Assembly (NCBI GenBank): GCA_946183095.1
Contig: CAMHBE010000057.1
Span: 1-9,477, forward strand
DNA: 9,477 nucleotides
Direction of reading: 5' to 3'
From: an uncultured Clostridia bacterium
GTDB taxonomy: Bacteria > Bacillota > Clostridia > Oscillospirales > Ruminococcaceae
The position numbers were made by a program, and so were the translations under genes. Of the stretch, positions 1 to 7,369 are shown piece after piece; position 1 is the first letter of the stretch, and every line of letters begins with the position of its first letter. Below the pieces are notes generated by a model. The model searched no databases, had not been told where the DNA came from, and saw nothing but the letters and a program-made list of their open reading frames with translations.

Positions 1-1
1 A

Positions 2-3000
2 TCATCTTCTTTTACTTCTCTTGCGCTTTTTGTCCCTCTTTGCAAGGAACACACACGCTGCCGCACCTGCGGGGATAACGAGCCAGCCGGCAAGTCCCGT
101 ATGCGGGTTCGCGGGTCTGGTATCGCCGTTTATAAGCGGTACATCGTCGTTGCCGGACGGACGCGGGTAACTGCTGTTGTCGGGTCTTGTGTAATTTCCC
201 GCAGGCTGCAATACCGTTTCCGGCTGCTTCAGATTTGTCAGATCAACAAACATATACGGCGAGAAGGAGTTGGCGCGGAAATGTACTTTTCTTACACCGT
301 CATCCGATATAACGATGCTGTCTATAGGCTCCGGAACGCCGTCCTGAACGTGATAAACCGCGATATCGCCTGTCTCGTCCGACATGGATGCCGGCACCGG
401 GACATACAGGTCGATGTAGCCGTTATTACGCAGGTAATGTATGTACTGACCTGTCGCCGTGTCATAAACGCTGATATCGAAGGCGTAGCTGTTGTGGTCG
501 GAGAGCCTGAGCGTTCTCAGCGCAGTCTCGGCGCTCCTGTCGGCTTCTTCTGTATTTCTGATATAGATTATGGTATCTCCGCCGAAGAAGCTGGAGAACG
601 TCTTTGCCCTGAGTCTGCCGTTGTTTACGCCGGAAAGCTCCGATGTGAGCTTTATGTCGGGTCTTCTGCCGGGGTCAATGGTCATACCGTCCTCGTCGTC
701 GGGGTCGATATCCATTTCATCGGGGAGATCGTCGATCAACGGCTGCTCGTTGTTATTGTTAGTGTTATTGCTGCCGCCGTTGTTGTTGTTATTTCCGCCG
801 TTATTGTTTCCGCCGCCGCTGTTATTGCCGCCATTGTTGTTTCCGCCGCCGTTGTTATTGTTACCGTTATTGCCGGGGTACGGATCGTTCGGCCACGGAT
901 AGTAATAGCCGCCGTTGTATGATCCGTTCGATACCGTGAGATACGCTGTATTTGTCGCGGGTATCCACAGGTCGTTATAGTCGCTGTCGCGCAGAGTTGC
1001 GCTGACAAGATCGAACAGATATCTGCCGTATGTGGCGTTCGCCCTGACTTTCAGTGTTGCGCTGAACGATGCGCCGCGGGTAAGGTCGATGCCGTAATAA
1101 TTGTTGAGCGAAAGAGTAAGATAACCCGAGTTGTAGCCTGTGGATATACCGGTAAAATAGGAATCCCACGAAACGACATCAAATACCGACGTGTTGTAGC
1201 CGATCGTTATCGCACCGCCGGTCGCATAGGCCGCGATCGCGGGTACATTGACATATACTGTGACAAGGTCGCCGGGAACTGCATACAGTCTCGAAAGGCT
1301 TATACCGCCGCCCCTTACGGGATAATCGCTGCTCGGAGTCGGGGTCGTGCCGCCGCCCGAAGACTTTGTAACTTCTATGCTGTCAACTATGCTGTCGGGA
1401 TCCCAGAGATACTCGGGAGTGACAGAGCCATTCGGGATGCCGTAAATGTTGGAATACACAAGGTTAAAGTCATACCAGTCAAGCACGGCATCGCTCTTTG
1501 CCTGCATCTTCGCTGTCAGAGTGATAGCCGAAGTTATCTGCGCTTCTCCCTTTTTCAGTGCAAGTGTGATATATCCGAGGTCGTTGTCCTTTGCCGCAGT
1601 CGTGTTCTTCGTATCGGAAGTCGATACCGACTTGCAGGTGAAGTTGTCATTGTCAAATGCGACCAGCACGTCAATATCGCTGACATAAGCGTTCAGACGG
1701 GGTATTGTCACCGTCAGGTCGAAAGTTCCCGAACGCTTGACGGAAGTAGACTTGATGTTGATACCGCCGTCGGTCATGGGATAATCGCCGCCGGGTGTGG
1801 GGGTAGTACCGGTCGTCACGTTCACTGTATCGCTGTAAGAGGTGGGGCTCCACACTATATCTCCCGCGGTACCGCCGACGGAAGTAAACTCGCCGGGGTA
1901 GAGGGAGAATGTGTAAAGACCGCTTGCCGTAGTCTTGGAAGTAAATGTCGCCGTGAAGGTTATCGGACTGTTCAGAGATACCGTCTGACCGCTCCTGAGA
2001 CTGAACGCGAAACCGCTGCCGGTCGATGTGAACGCCGAAGATGAGCTTATGAGCGATGTCGTATCGAGCGTGAAAGCACTTGTGTCGTACTGCACATTGA
2101 ACGAAGCACTGCTTGCGCTGACATCGCCTATCGCAGGGATAGTCACCGTAACGGTAACGGGTCTGCCGGCTCTTACCGACTCAGGCAGTGCAATGATACT
2201 GCCGTCGGTGCTGTAATAACTGATCTTGCTGCTGACGATAGTAACTGTCTTTGTGCATTCGCTCGCTGCGGGTCCCCACAGGTTTATGTCGGGGTTCTGC
2301 GCCGTCTTGGACTTGTACATTATGCTGTGCGGCGAAAGAATAAAATCGTGATGTGAACCCTCCGTCGCATTTTCGCTTGCAGTCACATAGAGCGTGAGCG
2401 TCGCGCCGTTTATAGTAAGACGTGATGTGTCCGACTTCTTTCTCAGTGTTATCGGGTCGGAGTTGATATCCACAACAACGTTCTGCGTATCTATCCCGGT
2501 AAGCTCCCACCTTGTTACCGTGAACACATCACTGTCATAATCAACGCCGATATCGATGCTGTCGGCGCCGAGTGTAAGTTTGGGGATATTTACGCAGACC
2601 TTGAAATCCTTCTCTCCTTGACGGACTTTTTCGGGTGCGGTAAGACCGCCGCCCGTAGCTGCAAAATTAGTCTTGCCGTTTATAGTTATCGACACTTTTG
2701 GGGGATTTGCATCAGCCCATATCCGATCATTGCCTATTTTGGGCGACGTAAGATCGAGAGTGAACCAGTGTGTATCCGTGGATTCGGGTGTGGACTGCAA
2801 ATGCGCACGGAGCTTTAAAGGCTCGGTAAGGCTCAGGGATGAAGATGTGTTTTTCGTGAAAGTAAGGCAGTTCCTGCCGTCACGCACAGTTGCGGAGACA
2901 GATATGCCGCTGTGACCCGTTGCGGTGTCAAGCAGATCGAATGTTTCGTAGTCATAACCCACATCCGCAAGAACAAACGTAAGGTCACTGATGCTCGTTG

Positions 3001-4588
3001 CCGGAACAGCGGGAAGATATACCACAACATCGAACTTATCGCCCGCGTTTATCGTGTCCGCAGCCGCGTCGGTATCGGGCTTTGTGAGCGCGATATAAGC
3101 GCCCTGGACGTTGTAATCGTCATAAACCGATACCTTTGCAACTGTGTTTTCGGTTGCAGGTGACCAGCCGCTTCGTGAATCGCCTGTGATAGTAACGTTC
3201 GGTTCGGTCAGAGTGATATCATAGGTAGATATCACAGCGTTTTCATCGGCGTGCATATCGAAAGTTATAACGTTTCCGGCTGCGGAAAAGTCGAAGCCCT
3301 TTGCGCTGACTGTGATTTTACCGTTGCCGTCATCGTTCACGTCGATGTCGCTTATATTTGACGTCCAGCCGTTCTTAGAAAACACCGATGCCGGGTAGTT
3401 TACCTTGAAAGACGCGGATTCCGCTTTCTGTGCGACTTCCGGAGAGAAAGCCGGGATAGTTACGGAAACATTGAAGTCATTGCCACGCTTAACACTCTGT
3501 TCCGACGGGGAAATACCGCCGTCCGAGAGGGGGTAGCCTGTTACCCACACGCGGGCACTCGTTTTTCCGGCTGTCCACATCGGATTATTTTCCGCATACA
3601 GTTCCTGCAGCAGGAAGAAGTTGTCTTTTTCTTCATTATAAGCGGCGGCATCATCCTTTGCCCTCAGCTTGACTTTCAGCGTGAATTCTTCATCAAGTTC
3701 GGGTGCATTCTCCCGCAGCGTTACCCCGACATAGCCTGTATCTCCGCTTATGTTGTTATGCCAGTCGAATGTCGAAGGTTCATAAGACGACTGATCGACC
3801 GTGAACCGTGAAGCGTCATACTGTATGTCGATGAACGCTCTGCCGGTGCCGGTTCTGTCGGTGGCATCCCATGCTATCAGCGGGACTTTGACCGTCGCGG
3901 TAACTTCCTCACCGTTATAGACCTGTGAGGGTTCGACGCTGAGACCTGACTGTTTGTCGTCGATGCGGGGCGGGACACCGCCTATGTTGATTATCGCCCT
4001 TTTCTGTGTTACGTATGTTCTCTCTGTGCAGTTCTCCCAGAGTTCTCTCTTTTCACCCGTTTCATAATTGGTAAAGATCGAGACCATGTGAGTGGAGAGA
4101 TCGATATAAGTCTGTTTCACGCGTGCTGTGGGCAGAACGTGCATATTTGCCCTTATCTTCAGACCGCCGCTTATGTCATACTGAGGGTCTACACCGTTAT
4201 TGGGCAGAACGACAGCAAAACACGTATTATATGTTTCGGTATCATCAGTCTTAGTGACTACATAATCCGAATACTTGCCCGGAACACTGAAATTCTCGAT
4301 CGATATGGAATCGCACTGTACGACTTTCGGGTCATAATCCACGCGTATCTCTATGCTGTCTGCCTCTGTGATATCCGGCCAGTCTGACCAGTCGGGCGAC
4401 TCTACGTTTACGATGAACGAGCCGCCGCGGTCAACTGATGCAGTCTGTACTTTATCAGCAGTGCTTGTAGTAAGGCTCACGCCGATGACGGTATTACCTG
4501 CCGCTCCTGTCGGTATTTGCAGAAACGTGCAGAAGATCAGCACCGACAAGATCAAACATATTATTTTTGATCCTTTTACCCTTACCAT
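2..4588 (-). CDS. Cell-wall-anchored scaffoldin with eight cohesin-like modules
   Basis: This 1528-residue secreted protein probably acts as a surface scaffold that binds dockerin-bearing partners. A signal peptide covers about residues 1-30 (basic start, hydrophobic core, then PTGAA). Eight cohesin-like beta-sandwich modules follow at about 33-200, 213-350, 355-490, 495-640, 643-787, 793-925, 936-1075 and 1089-1220. Most show a GdxxxVxVxxP-type first strand, a YD..xF strand, and a Trp, often W-x-P, before the last strand. Modules 6, 7 and 8 are separated by TTPTP linkers. Residues 1221-1280 are an Asn/Gly linker and 1281-1312 are acidic. A beta-rich domain occupies 1313-1452, and NPHTG (1494-1498), a membrane segment and a KRDKKRKRSKRR tail complete a sortase signal. 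The ATG at 4588 follows AGAAAGG at a 12-base gap. It is the last gene seen in the operon, and its TGA stop is at 2-4. Cohesin assignment is by pattern, and binding is inferred. It may continue into genes beyond the window. Confidence 0.85.
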   Translation of the reverse strand: MVRVKGSKIICLILSVLIFCTFLQIPTGAAGNTVIGVSLTTSTADKVQTASVDRGGSFIVNVESPDWSDWPDITEADSIEIRVDYDPKVVQCDSISIENFSVPGKYSDYVVTKTDDTETYNTCFAVVLPNNGVDPQYDISGGLKIRANMHVLPTARVKQTYIDLSTHMVSIFTNYETGEKRELWENCTERTYVTQKRAIINIGGVPPRIDDKQSGLSVEPSQVYNGEEVTATVKVPLIAWDATDRTGTGRAFIDIQYDASRFTVDQSSYEPSTFDWHNNISGDTGYVGVTLRENAPELDEEFTLKVKLRAKDDAAAYNEEKDNFFLLQELYAENNPMWTAGKTSARVWVTGYPLSDGGISPSEQSVKRGNDFNVSVTIPAFSPEVAQKAESASFKVNYPASVFSKNGWTSNISDIDVNDDGNGKITVSAKGFDFSAAGNVITFDMHADENAVISTYDITLTEPNVTITGDSRSGWSPATENTVAKVSVYDDYNVQGAYIALTKPDTDAAADTINAGDKFDVVVYLPAVPATSISDLTFVLADVGYDYETFDLLDTATGHSGISVSATVRDGRNCLTFTKNTSSSLSLTEPLKLRAHLQSTPESTDTHWFTLDLTSPKIGNDRIWADANPPKVSITINGKTNFAATGGGLTAPEKVRQGEKDFKVCVNIPKLTLGADSIDIGVDYDSDVFTVTRWELTGIDTQNVVVDINSDPITLRKKSDTSRLTINGATLTLYVTASENATEGSHHDFILSPHSIMYKSKTAQNPDINLWGPAASECTKTVTIVSSKISYYSTDGSIIALPESVRAGRPVTVTVTIPAIGDVSASSASFNVQYDTSAFTLDTTSLISSSSAFTSTGSGFAFSLRSGQTVSLNSPITFTATFTSKTTASGLYTFSLYPGEFTSVGGTAGDIVWSPTSYSDTVNVTTGTTPTPGGDYPMTDGGINIKSTSVKRSGTFDLTVTIPRLNAYVSDIDVLVAFDNDNFTCKSVSTSDTKNTTAAKDNDLGYITLALKKGEAQITSAITLTAKMQAKSDAVLDWYDFNLVYSNIYGIPNGSVTPEYLWDPDSIVDSIEVTKSSGGGTTPTPSSDYPVRGGGISLSRLYAVPGDLVTVYVNVPAIAAYATGGAITIGYNTSVFDVVSWDSYFTGISTGYNSGYLTLSLNNYYGIDLTRGASFSATLKVRANATYGRYLFDLVSATLRDSDYNDLWIPATNTAYLTVSNGSYNGGYYYPWPNDPYPGNNGNNNNGGGNNNGGNNSGGGNNNGGNNNNNGGSNNTNNNNEQPLIDDLPDEMDIDPDDEDGMTIDPGRRPDIKLTSELSGVNNGRLRAKTFSSFFGGDTIIYIRNTEEADRSAETALRTLRLSDHNSYAFDISVYDTATGQYIHYLRNNGYIDLYVPVPASMSDETGDIAVYHVQDGVPEPIDSIVISDDGVRKVHFRANSFSPYMFVDLTNLKQPETVLQPAGNYTRPDNSSYPRPSGNDDVPLINGDTRPANPHTGLAGWLVIPAGAAACVFLAKRDKKRKRSKRR
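95..109 (-). other. NPHTG sortase motif of the scaffoldin
   Basis: Codons 1494-1498 read Asn-Pro-His-Thr-Gly. A hydrophobic stretch of about 18 residues and an Arg/Lys-rich tail follow, which is the standard tripartite sorting signal. The motif is not LPxTG. It resembles the (S/P/N)PxTG signals cut by some clostridial class B sortases. No sortase is encoded in this window. Confidence 0.8.
233..652 (-). other. Wall-proximal beta-rich domain of the scaffoldin
   Basis: Residues 1313-1452 form a predicted beta-sandwich ending in a FSPYMFVD strand. It matches, segment by segment, residues 318-453 of the protein at 7370-8905: SEL near the start, then SYAFDI[ST][VL]YD, a [VI]D[FL]xxPxP strand, VYH[VI] and FRAxxFSPY. 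Similar domains ending in an F-S-x-Y strand are common in large Firmicutes surface proteins. No ligand can be read from the sequence. It probably serves as a stalk or spacer next to the wall anchor. Confidence 0.6.
749..928 (-). repeat. Low-complexity Asn/Gly-coding linker repeat
   Basis: Codons 1221-1280 of the scaffoldin form a Tyr/Pro patch followed by about 40 residues made almost wholly of Asn and Gly with a few Ser and Thr. On the plus strand this appears as runs of gttgtt, attgttg and gccgcc triplets. The stretch is likely a flexible spacer lifting the cohesin array away from the wall-proximal domain. The triplet-like structure makes in-frame length change by slippage plausible. Confidence 0.8.
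929..4492 (-). repeat. Array of eight diverged cohesin-like modules within the scaffoldin gene
   Basis: Approximate module positions, from N to C terminus, are 3989-4492, 3539-3952, 3119-3526, 2669-3106, 2228-2662, 1814-2212, 1364-1783 and 929-1324. Boundaries are good to about ten residues. Several modules begin with a Gly-Gly-Ile/Leu element (SDGGI, TGGGL, TDGGI, RGGGI), and most end with a Trp-containing strand such as LWGPA, VWSPT, LWDPD or LWIPA. Modules differ clearly from one another in sequence, unlike the near-identical internal cohesins of some clostridial scaffoldins. Modules 1-5 abut directly; modules 6-8 have Thr/Pro linkers. Confidence 0.75.
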
Positions 4589-4600
4589 AATTTTTTACTA

Positions 4601-4607
4601 CCTTTCT
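4601..4607 (-). promoter_or_regulatory. Ribosome binding site of the scaffoldin gene
   Basis: AGAAAGG lies 12 bases before the ATG at 4588, inside the 35-base gap after the upstream adaptor's TAA stop. The spacing is a little long, and no better in-frame start is visible. Confidence 0.55.
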
Positions 4608-4623
4608 TGTTCAATTGACTATT

Positions 4624-6255
4624 TTACGGATTATTCAGTGCGTCCACCTTATCCTGCCATTCCTGTATCTTGTCTTTTACTTCCTGTATCTTTGCACTGA
4701 ATATAGAGGGCTGTAATGACAGATATCTGAGTATCTGTGTAGCGTCACGGGTATTGATGTTGTCATCGACAACAGCTGTCGAACCTGATCCCGCTTTGAG
4801 CACGTTACCGTACTTGAAAGCGTCACCTGTTTTATTAAAATTCACACCAGAAGTTTCTTTTCCGACAAGGTGTTTTAATATTATCGTGGCATCTTTTGCA
4901 TTTACCATATTAAGGTGATCAACATCGCCGTATTCCCATATCTCTATAGGATATATTGTGTCGGTCGTTTTAATCACACCATTAAATTTAATATCGCTGC
5001 CGTCTTTTGTAATGGTAAGCTGGAATCCTTCTTCATCCCAGTTATAGCTGCTTCCTCTTTTATTCTTGTATGTGCACCACTTGTCAACTAACAGCTTATA
5101 TGTGCTGGTAGTTCCGGCTTCCGGATAATAGATGCCCTTGAATCTGTACAGGTATGTCTGGACTGCATCACCCGGCACCGAGGTAAGCAGTTCGCCGTTC
5201 TCATCATAATAGTTGTTTCTGAATTTGTAGCATAATTTATCGACAGTCGTACCATCGGTAGTAGTAATGCTATAAGTATAGATGTCACATTCGCGGTCGG
5301 TGCTGTCAATGGTGATCTTTTTCTTCTTTATCGTCGTAGGGATCGGTTCAAGATTGCCGGGTCTGACTTCCGTGCTGTCATTAAGATAGTTCGAGAACAT
5401 ATATACGTTCATGTCATCATCCGCGTAACCCTTGATATACACATCAAGAGTATCTGTAACCTTGATATTTGTATATAATCCCTTATCTACGTTCTCGGGT
5501 TTCCAGATCTGTACAGGGTTCTGACCGTTTCTGTCAAGATAGCTGAAATCTATATCTGTCTCCAACACATTCAAAAGGCTGAAACTTACATCATTATACG
5601 TTTCCGATACTTTTACCTTGAATTTCGCTTCAAGGCATTTAAGTCTGCCGGTCCCGTCTGTCTGACCGAAGAAAAGACCGTTCACCTTATGTCTGCCGTT
5701 CGTTGTAGCCTTCGCATACAGCTTGCCTGTCGTTGTATCAGCTTTTGCAAGTGTCATGGAACCATGCAGGATATCACCGAGCTTCGGCCAGTTCGCCGCT
5801 TCTTCACCCTGGTCAAGATTTTCAAAAATATTCTCGTCACTGTAATACCACTGCTCAAGATCAAATACATCCTTGTCATACAAAATAGTGAATTCCGCGT
5901 GGTCAAGACCTCTGTCGGTACCTGTCACAGTCTGCTCATTGCCTTCACCGTCTGTATAATACTGTGTTGCGGGCAGTGAAGATGTCAGATCCGGAACCAC
6001 CAGTCTGAGCAGCACATAATCATTCTCTGAAACTCCGAGAGTATCTATATCATAAGTATAATCAGGCGAATTATCCGGGCTGTCACCCAGATAGACAAGT
6101 TCAAGTCCGCCTTCGGTGATAAGATCACCCTCCGCCGCGCTCGCCTCGATATTAAGACCGCCGTTGTTGTTCCCCTTGAACTCCGCAGGTGCCAAAAGCC
6201 CTGCCGCCGCTACCGCAAAAGCGGTCATTGCTGCCATGATTCTTCTTTTCTTCAT
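4624..6255 (-). CDS. Secreted adaptor: divergent cohesin-like module, unknown middle domain, dockerin, C-terminal coiled coil
   Basis: This 543-residue protein probably bridges cohesins on the surface scaffold to other partners. The start at 6255 is preferred over an ATG at 6273 because AAAGGAAG sits 7 bases ahead and a classic signal peptide (MKKRRIMAAMTAFA) then begins; cleavage is likely near ASA at 38-40. Residues about 48-269 resemble a cohesin enlarged by insertions, with an ILYDKDVFDLEQW strand and an IWKPE ending. Residues 270-434 match no family I recognise. A dockerin follows at 441-516. Its first loop has Asp444, Asp446 and Asp455 but Leu448 at the position normally Asp/Asn. The second loop has Thr493 and Val495 where calcium ligands are expected. 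Both helices carry DAT-type motifs (DATIILKHL, DATQILRYL). The last 27 residues form a three-heptad amphipathic helix. Base composition is more AT-rich than that of its neighbours. Dockerin call firm; cohesin call moderate. Confidence 0.8.
   Translation of the reverse strand: MKKRRIMAAMTAFAVAAAGLLAPAEFKGNNNGGLNIEASAAEGDLITEGGLELVYLGDSPDNSPDYTYDIDTLGVSENDYVLLRLVVPDLTSSLPATQYYTDGEGNEQTVTGTDRGLDHAEFTILYDKDVFDLEQWYYSDENIFENLDQGEEAANWPKLGDILHGSMTLAKADTTTGKLYAKATTNGRHKVNGLFFGQTDGTGRLKCLEAKFKVKVSETYNDVSFSLLNVLETDIDFSYLDRNGQNPVQIWKPENVDKGLYTNIKVTDTLDVYIKGYADDDMNVYMFSNYLNDSTEVRPGNLEPIPTTIKKKKITIDSTDRECDIYTYSITTTDGTTVDKLCYKFRNNYYDENGELLTSVPGDAVQTYLYRFKGIYYPEAGTTSTYKLLVDKWCTYKNKRGSSYNWDEEGFQLTITKDGSDIKFNGVIKTTDTIYPIEIWEYGDVDHLNMVNAKDATIILKHLVGKETSGVNFNKTGDAFKYGNVLKAGSGSTAVVDDNINTRDATQILRYLSLQPSIFSAKIQEVKDKIQEWQDKVDALNNP
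4708..4935 (-). other. Atypical dockerin of the second adaptor
   Basis: There are two F-hand-like repeats. The first reads D-V-D-H-L-N-M-V-N-A-K-D, keeping the acidic positions 1, 3 and 12. The second reads T-A-V-V-D-D-N-I-N-T-R-D and has lost positions 1 and 3. Each is followed by a DAT..IL.[HY]L helix. The repeats are separated by an unusually long linker of about 35 residues. Confidence 0.8.
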
Positions 6256-6262
6256 AATGATT

Positions 6263-6270
6263 CTTCCTTT
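6263..6270 (-). promoter_or_regulatory. Ribosome binding site that fixes the start of the second adaptor
   Basis: AAAGGAAG is 7 bases before the ATG at 6255. It overlaps the upstream in-frame ATG at 6273, which itself has no recognisable site, so 6255 is the better start. Confidence 0.7.
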
Positions 6271-6289
6271 CATTTAATTAAGTTTGCGT

Positions 6290-7351
6290 TCATCCCTGAA
6301 CGTTTCCAAAAACCGAGGATTTTCCTGCGAGAAAACGCAGTATCTGTGTTGCATCCGCCACCGTAACGCGGTCTCCGCCGGTAACGCACGCCACCAGTAT
6401 GATATATGCTGTGTTTTCGGCATCTCCCACAACGGACTGTTTGCCTGTGAGATACCTCAGTATTTGCGTTGCATCAAAGGCACTTACCGTGCCGTCACCG
6501 TCCACGTCGGCGCGCTTGTTCATCGAGAGATCGACTGCGTTTCCCGACTGTGTACCGGTATATGCGGTGCTCGATACCACAAGTTTTTCGCTGTTCGCGA
6601 TACATCCGTCGAGCTCCGCCTTTATTGTTACCGTATCACCTATCTCCACTCCGGAGAATGAATATTTCCCGCTGTAGAGTATGACCTCGACATCATTGCG
6701 TATCACACGCGCCGATTCGGTCAGCACAACTTCGGCTTCTGACGCATTCCCGCTCCCGTCGGTCAGCGTAACGACGGCTGTTCCGGGTACCCCGTTGGAA
6801 GTTATGGTACCTCCGACCGTTGTGACATTGTTGATTATTTTGACAGTTGCGCTTGTTGTCGGGGAATTCCAGCGGTAGTTATAGTCGTAGCTGTTGACGA
6901 TGCAGCGGGAAAGTTTGAAATCATACTCTCCGAGCTTGGCATCACTTTTCGCCCTCATGACCGCCGAGAACTTGAACCCGTTTTTCAGGCTTATTCCCGA
7001 CCCGCCGGTCGCATACACGATAGTTGCGAAACCGCCGGAATTGCTGTAATTCGTTTCCGCGCCGGAGATACCGGGGTTCCACGCCGTTATCTCGAAAGCG
7101 TCTGTATCGAACAGCAGTCTTATCTCGATAGTATCTATGTAGATGTTGTTTGCGGGAACATCTATATCGACACTGAAACTGCCGCCCTTCTGCACTTTAG
7201 CCTGTGAAACGCTTATTCCCCCGGAAGACGTTTCCTCAGCGCCCGCGACCAGCGACATATCCGGCATCATGCCTCTGCCGCCGAAGAAAGTGACCCCGCA
7301 TAGTGCTGTTGCGAATGCCACTATCGCCGATAATATCCTCTTTTTCTTCAT
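6290..7351 (-). CDS. Secreted adaptor: cohesin-like module, carboxypeptidase-regulatory-like domain, dockerin
   Basis: This 353-residue exported protein has the layout of an adaptor scaffoldin, with one cohesin to receive a partner and one dockerin to plug into another cohesin. The signal peptide starts MKKKRILSAIVAFATAL and is probably cut near VAGA at about residue 38. The cohesin-like module spans about 44-174, with SGGISVSQAKVQKGG, an LLFDTDAFEITAW strand and a RWNSPTT ending. Residues 179-278 look like a carboxypeptidase-regulatory-like Ig fold (GTITSNGVPG, YSFSGVEIGD), a type often found next to dockerins. The dockerin is at 281-350. Loop one is canonical (Asp282, Asp284, Asp286, Asp293). 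Loop two has Cys322, Thr324 and Gly326 in place of acidic ligands. The start at 7351 has GGAAAGGA 9 bases upstream; the ATG at 7360 overlaps that site. The gap to the preceding stop is 18 bases. Confidence 0.87.
   Translation of the reverse strand: MKKKRILSAIVAFATALCGVTFFGGRGMMPDMSLVAGAEETSSGGISVSQAKVQKGGSFSVDIDVPANNIYIDTIEIRLLFDTDAFEITAWNPGISGAETNYSNSGGFATIVYATGGSGISLKNGFKFSAVMRAKSDAKLGEYDFKLSRCIVNSYDYNYRWNSPTTSATVKIINNVTTVGGTITSNGVPGTAVVTLTDGSGNASEAEVVLTESARVIRNDVEVILYSGKYSFSGVEIGDTVTIKAELDGCIANSEKLVVSSTAYTGTQSGNAVDLSMNKRADVDGDGTVSAFDATQILRYLTGKQSVVGDAENTAYIILVACVTGGDRVTVADATQILRFLAGKSSVFGNVQG
6302..6511 (-). other. Dockerin of the first adaptor, second calcium loop degenerate
   Basis: The first repeat, D-V-D-G-D-G-T-V-S-A-F-D followed by ATQILRYL, is a textbook dockerin F-hand. 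The second, C-V-T-G-G-D-R-V-T-V-A-D followed by ATQILRFL, keeps the length and the helix but lacks the acidic residues at positions 1, 3 and 5. The frame is intact throughout. Confidence 0.88.
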
Positions 7352-7360
7352 TTGACACAT

Positions 7361-7368
7361 TCCTTTCC
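7361..7368 (-). promoter_or_regulatory. Ribosome binding site that fixes the start of the first adaptor
   Basis: GGAAAGGA begins one base after the TGA of the upstream gene and sits 9 bases before the ATG at 7351. This placement suggests translational coupling with the upstream anchor gene. Confidence 0.7.
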
Positions 7369-7369
7369 G

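Noticed and set aside
101..922. Plus-strand open frame of 273 codons opposite the scaffoldin
   Set aside because: It is antisense to strong domains of the scaffoldin, has no ribosome site, and its product is dominated by Val/Ala/Ile runs created by the reverse complement of Asn/Gly codons.
749..928. Repeated triplets considered as a CRISPR or tandem-repeat array
   Set aside because: There are no constant direct repeats separated by unique spacers. The pattern is explained by Asn and Gly codons in the minus-strand gene.
4589..4623. Possible terminator or separate promoter between the last two operon genes
   Set aside because: The 35-base gap contains no stem-loop with a T-run and no paired -35/-10 boxes, only a ribosome site. 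Read-through from the upstream gene is more likely.
6302..6400. Possible frameshift behind the missing acidic residues in the first adaptor's second dockerin loop
   Set aside because: The loop keeps the normal length and the frame continues cleanly into DATQILRFL and the stop. The changes look like substitutions, not an indel.
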